A stretch of 64,000 nucleotides of DNA from Agriotes lineatus (Eukaryota; Arthropoda; Insecta; Coleoptera; Elateridae): assembly GCA_940337035.1 (NCBI GenBank), contig CALNHX010002681.1:89501-153500 (forward strand). The letters are read 5' to 3'. Below are positions 54,901 through 64,000 of the stretch, in pieces. Position numbers and translations under genes: made by a program. How positions within the stretch are numbered: the stretch's first letter is position 1; each line of letters begins with the position of its first letter. The notes under the pieces are model-generated. The model searched no databases. It saw only the letters and a program-made list of their open reading frames with translations, and was not told the DNA's origin.

Positions 54901-55858
54901 GACGTAAAAGAGAAATTGAGATAATCTGCGGTTTCTACTTTATTTACCCACAGTATAAGTTTTAGCGTTTGTAATGTAAGTTTAAATAATCATCGTCCAC
55001 TTCACGGATTAGGGCACCGGGCCTGTTTCAACTCAATATTCCATCTCATTCTACGTTACTCGTCAAAAATTGATGTGCACACTGATGAAGTGATACATAT
55101 TCGACATACCTTGTAAATTCGTAGCCAAAGGTAATTGGCTAGTTTTTAGCTCTTTGAAGATATTTTTGTTAAAGCTCCAAATATAACACGCAATCAGTAC
55201 AAGTGGAACAACATATCGGGATCACGAAGCATTCTTCCAAAAAAGTTCTAAGAATCAGAATGGGTAAAAGAATTGCGACAAGGGGCGAGCAGTTTCATAG
55301 TGAAAGATGCGCTATTACAGAAATTAACTGAAAAAAGTTAAAGCGTTAAATAAAAAACTGTAGGTAATTGTTTGAATGTTTTACTTTTGATACAGCTGTA
55401 TCGTTGTGGATTTAATATGGAAATTAAAATTATAGGACTTGTCCTCTTCTTATATAATATACTAATATTTACTATTGTTATATTTATGTATTATCCGCAA
55501 CCTATTTTTACCGAGCGTTGTACAGGCTGATGTTTTGTAGGCTTTATCGTCTGAATTATTAATATTATTTCCCTATTCGATCTCGACAAGACAACTTTTT
55601 ATAGGTTATGTGTTTACTGTACCACCAAAAAAGCATTCGTAAATTACTCAATCCAATCCATCTACCGCAAAATTAGCTGGACACCAATCGATAAACGGTA
55701 GATACCTAGCGGTGTAGTTTCCGTAAATGCTTTAAATTTGCCATTTATTGACAATATCAAACTAGTAAGTAATTAAATTCATCAATGTGACACATACTAA
55801 GGAAGACAACTTTGGCCTTGCACGATATCATTTATTTTTGGACTCCTATCTAACTATA
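54901..55858. other. Mostly non-coding DNA
   Basis: Possible decayed continuation of the THAP-type gene to about 55330, then AT-rich sequence without features up to the TA that borders the next element. Confidence 0.35.
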
Positions 55859-56723
55859 CCGGGTGCTGACTTGCACGACGCACCATAGGAATTTGCATAG
55901 TAAATTTTTTATGTTCAATTATTTGCTCCCCTAATTATTTTAGAGCTTAAGTGTAAATGCATTTTCTGTAGAGAGAAAAATACTGCACCCATTCATACTG
56001 TTGCTAACAATTTTTTATTTTCCGGAACTGAAGGAATGCAAAAAACAGACTAGCATTTTCACAAAGATCAGTGATGCCATGAAGTTATTGAAACAAGCCA
56101 ATGCCAACGCAAATGCGTGCGGAGCGACAATATGTGTTGTTTGTTTGTTTGTCATTGATGTTTCATTATTAATTATGTTCAGTTTAATGTCTCTAAGGTA
56201 CCTAGACCTTGTCCATAACAAAAATGGTTTTACGAGTATGGTGGACGTTCGTTAACTAAGCTCATTGTTTATTGTAAAATATCCGTATCGGCAAATTCCT
56301 AACAGTACAACCATTAATAGACTGATTTATTCTACGTTTAAGACTACAGGCACGTTATTAAATAATTGTGGGTGTAATAATGAGGTTCAGATCTTACACC
56401 AAAACGAGAAAAACGACAATAAATTCAATCTTTTGACGGCAGTGACTGGATGATCGCCCCGCACGCACTTGCGTTGGCATTGGCTTGTTTCAATAATTCC
56501 ATGGCATCACTGATTCTTGTCAAAATGCTAGTTTGATTTTTTGCATTCCTTCGGTTTTGGAAAATGAAAAATTGTTAGCAACAGTATGAATGGATGCAGT
56601 ATTTTTTTCTCTACAAAAAATGTATTTACACTTTAGCTCTAAAATAATTAGGGGAGCAAATAATTGAACATAAAGAATTTACTATGCAAATTCCTATGGT
56701 GCGTCGCGCAAGTCAGCACCCGG
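55859..56723. mobile_element. 865-bp element with about 270-bp terminal inverted repeats and CCGGGTG ends
   Basis: The left arm 55859-56128 (ccgggtgctgacttgcacga to gcaaatgcgtgcgg) matches the inverse of the right arm 56455-56723 with few mismatches. TA flanks both ends (55857-55858, 56724-56725). A loop of about 325 bp with no clear gene separates the arms. Such a molecule folds back on itself. It shares the outermost 7 bp, but not the interior, with the elements at 14786 and 25837. Small frames in the arms are not genes. Confidence 0.85.
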
Positions 56724-56923
56724 TATACAGGGTCTCTAATAGAGCTATATCCGCTACGCCATCTACTCACATTTACTTTCTAATGGCCTAATTTTTCTAT
56801 AATATATATAGGCAACCCATTTAACAGTTGTTAACAGCCGTTAGTCTGCTTATTAGTTGATCACGTAAAGCTTGTGTATCTTTTCATTTATTAGTAGCTT
56901 CAGCGTACTTATGCGAACGTTTT

Positions 56924-56963
56924 GTCCGTCCGTCCGTCCGTCCGTCCGTCCGTCCGTCTGTCT
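56924..56963. repeat. GTCC microsatellite, about nine units
   Basis: gtccgtccgtccgtcc-type run ending in gtctgtctgg. It opens a GC-richer stretch (to about 57180) with phrases such as gcctgtaactttcgaacggc that looks like a dispersed non-coding repeat carrying this microsatellite at its edge. Confidence 0.85.
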
Positions 56964-57180
56964 GGATCGCCTGTAACTTTCGAACGGCTACAGATATCGA
57001 AATTTTGAAAGGGGGCAAAGTTGTTGCTAAGGTCCCGAGCACCTTCATGCGCTATTTGGTTTTGGCGAAAAGTGGCGATTTTCCACTTTGCAAAATTTCC
57101 AAGCATTGTAGCACAGTGGCGGCTTGTCCACTTGGCGCCATCTACAGAAGTTCGGTGGTCACGTTTTGAACTACACATTC

Positions 57181-58395
57181 TGAAGCTACTCTTTAGACCT
57201 GTAGTTGAGCAGTTTATTTTCCAAGGCGGGCTTCCATGTGTAGGTAAGACGGTAACCGTAATCTGGATTGAAGTGGTCGGGATTTTTAATAATCTCTAAG
57301 GACTTTTATATAATACGAGGGTGGTAGTTTGTAGTCCTGTCCAGTAGAGCCCGGGAAATAATATTGGCCAGTTGTTAGACCACTACAAGACATACATTTT
57401 CTTAAAACTGCCCGCCCCTCCCCCACTGCTGACAGTCTCAAACTAAGACACTGATTTATATCTTCGTAGCCAAGGGTCGTAATGGTACATTTCTTTGAGT
57501 TATTCTAAAAGAATGTGCTATACAAATACATTTACATAATTTTGAATGAATGCGTTCTTAATTTTATATTTTAAGCTTTAATTATTTATAGTAGGTATAT
57601 ACAGTTAAAATTTACCTAAAATGCAGATTAACTCATAAAAAGAGGTGTCATTTTCTTCTAATCTTCAAATTTAGTGTCGGCTTTATTATAAGAAGTAACA
57701 AATACGGAAAAACGTAAAAAACAGAAGAAAATTAAATCTGAAAAGCGATTGAATTTAGCGCTAGGAAATGAAATGACAAAAAAGCTCATTAAAAGTACTT
57801 TTCAAAAATACAGGCATATACAGGGTGTTCCATTTAAACAAATCGAAATAATTATATTTGCATGTTATGAGTTCTCTGTACAGCTTTACTACTTAGAACA
57901 GGGAAGGAGAACTATTTGAACATTTAACCTGATTACGTACTATAGGATTTTGGTGTATTGGTTTTGTTTAATGTGATTTTATTTGACCTTGGAATTAATT
58001 TGTTCCTGCATTTATCGTTTTTTCGTATTTATTATTTCTTGTATTAAAACTAACTGGATTTATATTTTCTAAACCTGCTAAAGCTCAAGTGTTGAAATTA
58101 TTATAAGCATAAGCAACGAATGTGTTAGAGTGCGGAGCGTTTGTTTTGTTTCGTGCAATAATATTTAATTACTGCTACAATATTAGTGCATCTGAAAGTG
58201 TTTGGTGTTAATATTGACAATGGGTGTGATTACCCTGCTAGGATTGATTTTCATTGACACGAAACCGAGAACTCGGGTTAAAGTGTTGCGAGCTGTGATA
58301 CAAATTTCGTTATTGAAGGTTGAGGCGTCTATCATTGGAAAATGCCAATAAGCAAGTGTATTTACTGCAACAAAACCGATAACAAACAACAAACA
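57181..58395. other. Non-coding DNA with one transposon-end motif
   Basis: No gene. At 57821 tacagggtgttccatttaaac resembles a mariner-like terminus. The 75 bp around it (about 57785-57860) align with 60890-60965 in the same orientation, so both are copies of one element end. Confidence 0.4.
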
Positions 58396-58399
58396 ACCA

Positions 58400-60135
58400 A
58401 CGCTCTGTTTCTAGATGACTGGAAGCTAGGATATGTCCTGTTTTCAAAAGCGGTGTTCAGTTTAATTATATGAACTACAGACCGATATCCATTTTATCCA
58501 ACATTGCGAAGGTTTTTGAAATGGTCCTGTATGATTGTATTTACGACCACATAAAAAATATTATTTCGCCATACCAACAAGGTTTCGTTGCAAAACCGTC
58601 AACTTTAACGAATCTATGTTATTTGCCACAGCCAATCTCCTAAGTTGTAGACAAACGAGGCCAAATCGACGTGATTTATACAGATATGTCAAAAGTTTTT
58701 GACCGTATAGATCACGGAATATTGCTGAATAAATTAAACTGTGTGGGATTTAATCATCGACTTATCACGTTTTTCAATTCTTATCTGACGAACTGGCTGC
58801 AATATGTCACATATGCTAAGCATGGAGTGTCACAAGGGTCTAACCTTGGACATTTGCTTTTCCTGATTCTCATATAATATGATCGGTGAATTGCTTATGT
58901 TCGCTGATGATATTAACATTTTTACTTCTATTGCGCCACTACCGATTGTTTAACCTTGCAGGACAATGTAGATAAATTGTACCAACGGTGCTGTTTAAAC
59001 AAATTCCATTTAAACACATCACATGTAAAATAATCTCATATTCGAGAAAATCTAATCCAATCGATTACAACCATACCTTTAATGGCGACACTCTTACACG
59101 CTGTTATACAGTTATAGATCTTGGTGTGTTGTTTAATTGTGAACTACATTTTAATGAGCCCATTATTGAATCTGTAGCAGCTGCGAATAGAATACTAGGC
59201 TTTGTTTTCCGAAGCACAAAATCGTTTCGTGAACCAAATTCAATAAAAATTCTATACCATTCTCTTGTTAGAACTAAGATCGATTACTGTTCTGTTATTT
59301 GGAATCCGAAATATGAATATTATACAAACATGTTAGAAAGCGTACTATGAAAAATGTTAAAATATCTGTGGTTTAAAGTCAAGCATGTGTATCCTGGGCG
59401 TGGTTTTGATCACACTATCCTACTGAATACATTCCATTGTATATCGATTGATTCTCGTAGAAAGCAAAGTAGCTTAGTATTCTTATACAAATTAATTCAT
59501 TACTCAATTGATTGTTCTGATTTATTAACTAGACTACATATTTATGTTCCAAGATTACCAGTTCGAAATTTGTATACATTTTCTGTTCCAGTGGCTAAAA
59601 CTAATGTCCTTGTAAAATATCCCATTTATATTATGTGTCATTATTGTAATCTTGTTAGAGACAACCTTGATATATCATCATCATCATCATCATCATATCA
59701 GCCCGCATTCGTCCACTGCAGGACATAGGCCTCCCTCAAACTGTTCCATCTCTTCCTATCTTGCGCTCTTCTGATCCAATCCCCGCCGATGAAACGTCGT
59801 ATGTCGTCGATCCATCTCGTCGGTGGTCGTCTCCGCAATCTTTTACTGGTCCTTGGTCTCCACTGTATGACTTTTTTAGTCCATTTTTCATCGTTCATTC
59901 GCCCAATGTGTCCCGCCCAATTCCACTTCATCGATGTTATTGTGTGTATGATATCCTTTACCTTTGTCTGTTCCCTAATCCACTTATTTTCTTTTCTATC
60001 TCTCAAGGTTATTCCTAACATTACACGTTCCATTTTTCTTTATGCCACTCTTAACTTTGTAATTGATTGTTTGGTTAGGGATATATCATACCTCTTAAAT
60101 AATGCACAACACTACATGCCCTGTTAGACCGGCAA
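58400..60135 (+). pseudogene. Decayed LINE reverse transcriptase, plus strand, interrupted by another LINE end
   Basis: In shifting frames: MNYRPISILSNIAKVFEMVL, ISPYQQGFVAKPST, VIYTDMSKVFDRIDHGILLN (motif A), GVSQGSNLGHLLFLILI, LLMFADDINIFTS (catalytic FADD), then YTVIDLGVLFN, AANRILGFVFRSTKSF and YHSLVRTKIDYCSVIWNP, which is the post-RT region. The text resumes after the nested insertion as a short non-diagnostic piece. A CR1- or jockey-related clade is likely. Several stops show it is dead. Confidence 0.8.
59679..60079 (-). mobile_element. Nested 5'-truncated LINE 3' end with ATG-repeat tail
   Basis: The minus strand encodes LGITLRDRKENKWIREQTK, WNWAGHIGRMNDEKWTKKV, RRPPTRWIDDIRRFIGGDW and SLREAYVLQWTNAG, the LINE C-terminus. 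Its 3' end is a run of tgatgatgatgatga (59676-59697 on the plus strand as tcatcatca). The 10-bp target site gatatatcat is duplicated at 59669-59678 and 60080-60089, which places the insertion within the older plus-strand LINE. Confidence 0.88.
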
Positions 60136-60139
60136 AAGT

Positions 60140-61838
60140 ACCAAAGCTTCATTCAACGATTTACTACTTCTGGTTTTTGTAAACAAACTTCCCATTACTT
60201 TTAATAGGGATACTATTACAGAAAATACTCACTTATTATTGCCTATTGGTTGTGGTTTTTAAAACTATGAACACACTACATTTCATTTAATAATGAGGGT
60301 TTATTACTGCCTTACAGAATGGGACCCATGGTCACCCATACACTCCGTTTAAATACACCCTTACAAATCGAGTCCTTGATGCTTCGGTTGACATGACACT
60401 TGTGTTTGACAACTGTGAACTTTTTGTGTGTGACCTGTCTCGTGTTTTGTTTTGTGGTGCTTCGTCTTCTAGCAGTTATTAAATCCGTCCTACATTTTAA
60501 ATGCGGCATACGCCGTGGGCCACAGCTAGTTTTGTTATAATCTAAAGCAAGTAAAAGATAAAAGCTTAGAATAGCATTTGTGAAAATATTTCTCTGTTTT
60601 TACTTTATCAATTCTGTAGTATGTACTGATACTTTAGATTTATTAAGTTTTGCAACTATTTAGTATACTTTATATGTGTTTGTCATATAATTGGGTTTGT
60701 ACCTGTTGGGCAACATTTACTTATATAAGTAATTACATAAATAACAAAAGTTCGTTATTTTAACGTCGCTTGTTTGTTATCCGTTGAAATAAAGCATCTT
60801 AAGGAGCTTAAATTGTTTTTACTTTCAAACACAGATATCTCAAAAAAAGTTGAATTTAAAGGTATGAAATATATATATCAACTGAACGCTCATTAAAAGG
60901 GGCGTTCAAAAATACAAAAATATACAGGGCATTCAATTTTGAAAACAATTCAAAATTATTAAATTTGCAAAGGTTAAGCACCCTGTATAGCATTAATAAC
61001 CAGATACACCATTTTACACTCGAAAGGTAGTTCACAGAAAACATAACTTTTGGTTAACGTTTTCCTTCATTCAATGGTTTTCTGTTGCTTATAGCAGTCG
61101 CCTGAAGTTCAGCATTTTTTGCATAAAATCGTTAATACCTCCAAAACAATTGACGTTAGGCCCATACAATTTTATATCAGAATGATTATTATCTGAACGC
61201 AAAACTTTTAAGTTACCCAAATAGAGAGCATTACATTTAAAAAAAATGAAGTTGATTCGCCACTCTTTTTTGAGCCGCCCTGCATAATCAAAACTATTTT
61301 AGTAACTTGCACCACCTATGTACCTACAACTTTTATACACACAATATTTATGTAACTCCCATAGTTTAAAAATGTCTTCCACCCCCGCATCGTTGCCGGA
61401 CTCTGTATAAATGCGCCATGTGGTAAATTGACCACAAAAAGCTACTTGGCAGTTCACACTGGCGAGAAACCTTCTAAAATACTTTCAATTTCTTTAGTTT
61501 CAGCGCTGTAAGAGACAATAACACTTAATAATTGCAAGCCTTATAATTAATGTATCTATTTTATCTTAATTCCGTATATTTTATGCATAAGCCCATTCAT
61601 ATTTTACTGTTTCAGACGGCACAATTCGTTCTAATTGTGTAAGTAACCACCTTTGTCGATTATATTGTTGAAAACAGACCTACATAATCATTTTTTCATT
61701 TTAATCTCAGTCGATGAATAAATCACTCTTACCTTAATTATTTATAAACTCTACCATTGTACGCGCAGCAGTACGACATTTTTATTGTAGTTAAAACAAT
61801 ACAGAAAAGCAACCAGGAGGTTATTATAGCGATATAAA
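60140..61838. other. Non-coding DNA with a 61-bp mariner-end pair
   Basis: Mostly featureless and AT-rich. At 60925-60985 a very small unit begins cagggcattcaatt and ends gttaagcaccctg with TATA beside it, like two transposon ends with nearly everything deleted. Near 61780 the minus strand carries caataaaaatg, a likely polyadenylation signal for the exon at 61839-61997. Confidence 0.4.
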
Positions 61839-61997
61839 TCAAAATGGCTTTACACCTACAATTTTTATATACCATTCTATAGAAAACATTTCTTCTGCAA
61901 AATAATTGACCTGTACGTTCAATCTGTACTGACCATGAGGAAGATATGGTGGAAGTTTAGAATAATCGGGTCCCCAATTGCAAACACGGTATGTTTT
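61839..61997 (-). CDS. Last exon of a probable DUF1091-family host protein
   Basis: On the minus strand, after the acceptor tttgtttgcag, 52 codons run in phase 0 to a TGA at 61839-61841: KTYRVCNWGPDYSKLPPYL, then PHGQYRLNVQVNYF, and a C-terminus ending VGVKPF. The pattern Cys, then LPxxLPxGxYRLxV with alternating hydrophobics near the end, is typical of insect DUF1091 secreted proteins, a family related in fold to ML lipid-binding proteins and including chemosensory CheB/CheA types. An AATAAA signal lies about 55 nt downstream. Upstream exons must lie above 62000, beyond or across the jockey copy. I recognise the family from the motif only, so a different small secreted protein remains possible. 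Confidence 0.65.
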   Translation of the reverse strand, partial: KTYRVCNWGPDYSKLPPYLPHGQYRLNVQVNYFAEEMFSIEWYIKIVGVKPF

Positions 61998-62000
61998 CTG

Positions 62001-62324
62001 CAAACAAATTACACAAATTATTCCTGTAGTGTATGCTTATAGTGCAAGAAAATTAGGATTTGACCTTGAAAAAATAATACAAGCAAGGAATTTGGTAGAG
62101 ATGTTGCATTTAACTTTTTATTGCGTATATTAAAAGTCCCCTAAAATTGAAGCTGTGCACGGCCGCTATTTCGGAAAATGGCGGTCCATTTTTGTTATTT
62201 TTTATAGGTATATGTAATTTCTTAACCGTTGCCAATATAAGAAAAAATTTAAAATAAAAAATGTAGACCATGATAAAATAAACAATTTCACTTATAAAAA
62301 AAATTCCTGTAACCCTAACGGCTT
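62001..62324. other. Intron or spacer between the DUF1091-like exon and the jockey element
   Basis: AT-rich DNA without features. If the host gene continues to the right, the jockey element at 62325-64000 sits in its intron in the same orientation. Confidence 0.35.
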
Positions 62325-64000
62325 ATTTTTTTTTAAATTTTTTTTTAAAGTTATATTTGCATATTTACAATCTACTCTTACAGTTTGAGTAATAAGTAAA
62401 TTTGATATGTATATATACACACATGTCATGAGTTGGGATCAAGCCATCGCTATTCTCCCAAAGAGTTTATAGTAATTTTGGCTGAGTTAAGCAACTAGGT
62501 CTTGTGGCCATTTACGCTTCAATCTTGTTGGGACTGCTGGTTGATTTGCGAGCTGCTCTACAAGGTCGTTTTCATGTCCTGCTAGTCTGAAGCTGTATGC
62601 TCTTGTAAGTCTTTTGATTTCGGCTGCTACGTACGGGATCTTCAGATCTGCGTGGAGGGTGTCGTTGTTTACATACCATGGCGCGTCAGTCATCATACGA
62701 AGGACCTTAGACTGGAACCTTTGGAGAATTTTGGTGTGGGATGCCTTCGCGCAGCCCCATAGCTGGATTCCGTAAGTCCATACGGGTTTCAAGATTACTT
62801 TGTATAGTAATAGCTTATTTGATAGGGATAGTTGCGATCTCCTTCCAATTAGCCAGTGCATTTGTTTAACTTTGAGATCCAGGTGTTTCCTCTTAGTTTT
62901 AATATGAGTGCTCCAAGTAAGTTTACCATCGAGGTGCATCCCTAGGTATTTTATTTCGGGTTTTATTGGAATAGGAGCATTGTTAAACCTAATTTGTGGA
63001 CAAACTAAGCGTCTGTTTGTGAAGGTTATTTGTGCAGATTTTTCACTATTGACCGTTATTCGCCATTTGCTAGTCCAATCTTGCAGTAAATCGAGGTGGA
63101 GTTGTAATTGTTCTGCTGCTGCTGCAGGTATTTCGTTGGTTGATAGGATGGCCATATCGTCTGCAAACATGGCGATTAGGGTGTTCTCTGTGGTTGGAGA
63201 GTCAGAGGAGTAGATCAGGTATAGCAGCGGTCCCAGAACACTACCTTGCGGAACTCCTGACTTAATTTGGTGGTATTCGGAAATTGCACTGTTTACGGTT
63301 ACTTGGTAGAACCTCTCAGCTAGGTATGATTTTAATACTAGGTAGATCTGACTTGGTAGATGTAATTTGATCTTGTACAGTAAGCCTTTATGCCAAACTT
63401 TATCGAAGGCCTGTTTGATATCTAAAAACGCAGCAGCGCTTGTTTGTTTGGATTCAAGTCCTTCCATTATATGATTAACGATCCGGTGGCTTTGGTGAAT
63501 TGTAGAATGGGCTTCACGAAAACCGAACTGATAAGAGGGTATTATTTGATTGAGATCTGCCGTTTCTTTTATTCTTTTGGACAGGAGCCTTTCAAATATT
63601 TTAGACATTAGGGGTAGGAGACTTATGGGTCTGTAAGAGGATGGTTGGTGAGGTGGTTTACCAGGCTTTGCAATCATGATGGTCCGAGCGTACTTCCATA
63701 GTATTGGGAAGTAAGTTAATCGTAGAATACTATTGTATATGGTGGTGAGTAGAACTAATGCTTTTCTTGGAAGATGTTGCAGTATTTCTCCTACAATTAG
63801 ATCATAGCCAGGGGCTTTTCTAATGTTTGTGAGTTTAATTTGCTGGCGAACTTCAGATGGTGAGAAGGGTGAAATCGGCAGTGAAAGCTGGCACGGAGCA
63901 TTCAGAAAATCTTCTATTTCATTGTCGTCATGATTGCCTTGCGGAATTGGAGTCGTGAAAACGTTAGTAAGATGTTGTGCAAATATATCTGCTTTATCTT
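62325..64000 (-). mobile_element. Jockey-clade LINE, 3' half, running off the window
   Basis: Minus-strand element with the RT half of ORF2, a 3' UTR and a poly(A)-like end (T runs at 62325-62347 on the plus strand). The last bases before the tail (gtagattgtaaatatgcaa) match the end of the jockey element at 41.35 kb (acagattgtaaatgtatca), so the two belong to related families. The 5' end lies outside. Confidence 0.85.
62487..64000 (-). CDS. Jockey ORF2, reverse transcriptase part, open to the window edge
   Basis: The frame is open from the right edge of the window to a stop at 62487, about 500 codons. Order: DIFAQHLTNVFTTP, RKAPGYDLIVGEILQHL, AKPGKPPHQPSSYRPISLL, SAAAFLDIKQAFDKVWHKGL (motif A), SGVPQGSVLGPLLYLIY, MFADDMAILST (catalytic FADD), KYLGMHLDGKLTW, QSKVLRMMTDAPWYVNN. 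It parallels the ORF2 at 38544 throughout but differs at many residues. No break is visible, so the copy may be complete outside the window. The endonuclease is not in view. Confidence 0.92.
   Translation of the reverse strand, partial: DKADIFAQHLTNVFTTPIPQGNHDDNEIEDFLNAPCQLSLPISPFSPSEVRQQIKLTNIRKAPGYDLIVGEILQHLPRKALVLLTTIYNSILRLTYFPILWKYARTIMIAKPGKPPHQPSSYRPISLLPLMSKIFERLLSKRIKETADLNQIIPSYQFGFREAHSTIHQSHRIVNHIMEGLESKQTSAAAFLDIKQAFDKVWHKGLLYKIKLHLPSQIYLVLKSYLAERFYQVTVNSAISEYHQIKSGVPQGSVLGPLLYLIYSSDSPTTENTLIAMFADDMAILSTNEIPAAAAEQLQLHLDLLQDWTSKWRITVNSEKSAQITFTNRRLVCPQIRFNNAPIPIKPEIKYLGMHLDGKLTWSTHIKTKRKHLDLKVKQMHWLIGRRSQLSLSNKLLLYKVILKPVWTYGIQLWGCAKASHTKILQRFQSKVLRMMTDAPWYVNNDTLHADLKIPYVAAEIKRLTRAYSFRLAGHENDLVEQLANQPAVPTRLKRKWPQDLVA

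Noticed and set aside
56001..56255. 84-codon frame with a hydrophobic segment in the fold-back element
   Set aside because: Its first half lies in the inverted repeat and is mirrored on the other strand; no family resemblance.
57021..57299. 92-codon frame next to the GTCC microsatellite
   Set aside because: It lies in dispersed non-coding repeat DNA with equal-sized frames on the other strand and no motif.

Overview
The window reads as nuclear DNA of an insect or close arthropod relative. It is AT-rich, has spliceosomal-type exons (GT donors, pyrimidine-rich AG acceptors), and carries arthropod-typical transposons: BEL/Pao, jockey, I-group, CR1-like and RTE-like LINEs, DUF4817 mariner-like and Tc1-like transposases, and many TA-flanked inverted-repeat elements. 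A beetle or similar large-genome insect would fit, but the sequence alone does not fix the order. No bacterial operon, CRISPR array, rRNA or tRNA gene was recognised.

Layout. 1-7 kb: AT-rich DNA, a 2.35-kb mariner-like element with about 485-bp inverted repeats and a broken transposase (2431-4776), a candidate host exon on the minus strand (5151-5249) and a MITE-like repeat. 7.08-13.2 kb: one complete, apparently young BEL/Pao LTR retrotransposon on the minus strand with an intact 1705-aa polyprotein. 13-24 kb: a Tc1-like remnant, a small TA-flanked element, 3' ends of several minus-strand LINEs, a short LINE end between two 322-bp direct repeats, and a solo LTR (21531-21998). 24.4-28.2 kb: a serpin pseudogene whose 3' end runs into a 1269-bp tandem duplication carrying an 823-bp inverted-repeat element. 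28-37 kb: LINE and transposase remnants and the 5' part of a CR1-like LINE. 37-41.4 kb: a nearly intact jockey element. 42.6-47.8 kb: a full-length I-group LINE with an 11-bp target-site duplication, whose only stop in ORF2 falls on the tyrosine of the reverse transcriptase YADD motif. 48.15-51.35 kb: a decayed RTE-like LINE. 51.6 kb: a clean 102-nt candidate host exon. 52-62 kb: mostly unrecognised DNA with a THAP remnant, an 865-bp element with long inverted repeats, nested LINE remnants and the last exon of a probable DUF1091-family host gene (61839-61997). From 64000 down to about 62325: the 3' half of a second jockey element with an open ORF2 that leaves the window.

Host content is small: three candidate exons and a dead serpin. 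The other genes act as selfish elements. Autonomous or recently autonomous copies are the BEL element and the two jockey elements; the I-group LINE is one nonsense codon away from open. I found no convincing new multi-gene system. The points most worth following are the 322-bp repeats around a LINE insertion, the nonsense codon at YADD, the three elements sharing CCGGGTG ends with unrelated interiors, and the possibility that 5.2-51.6 kb is one intron filled with transposons.
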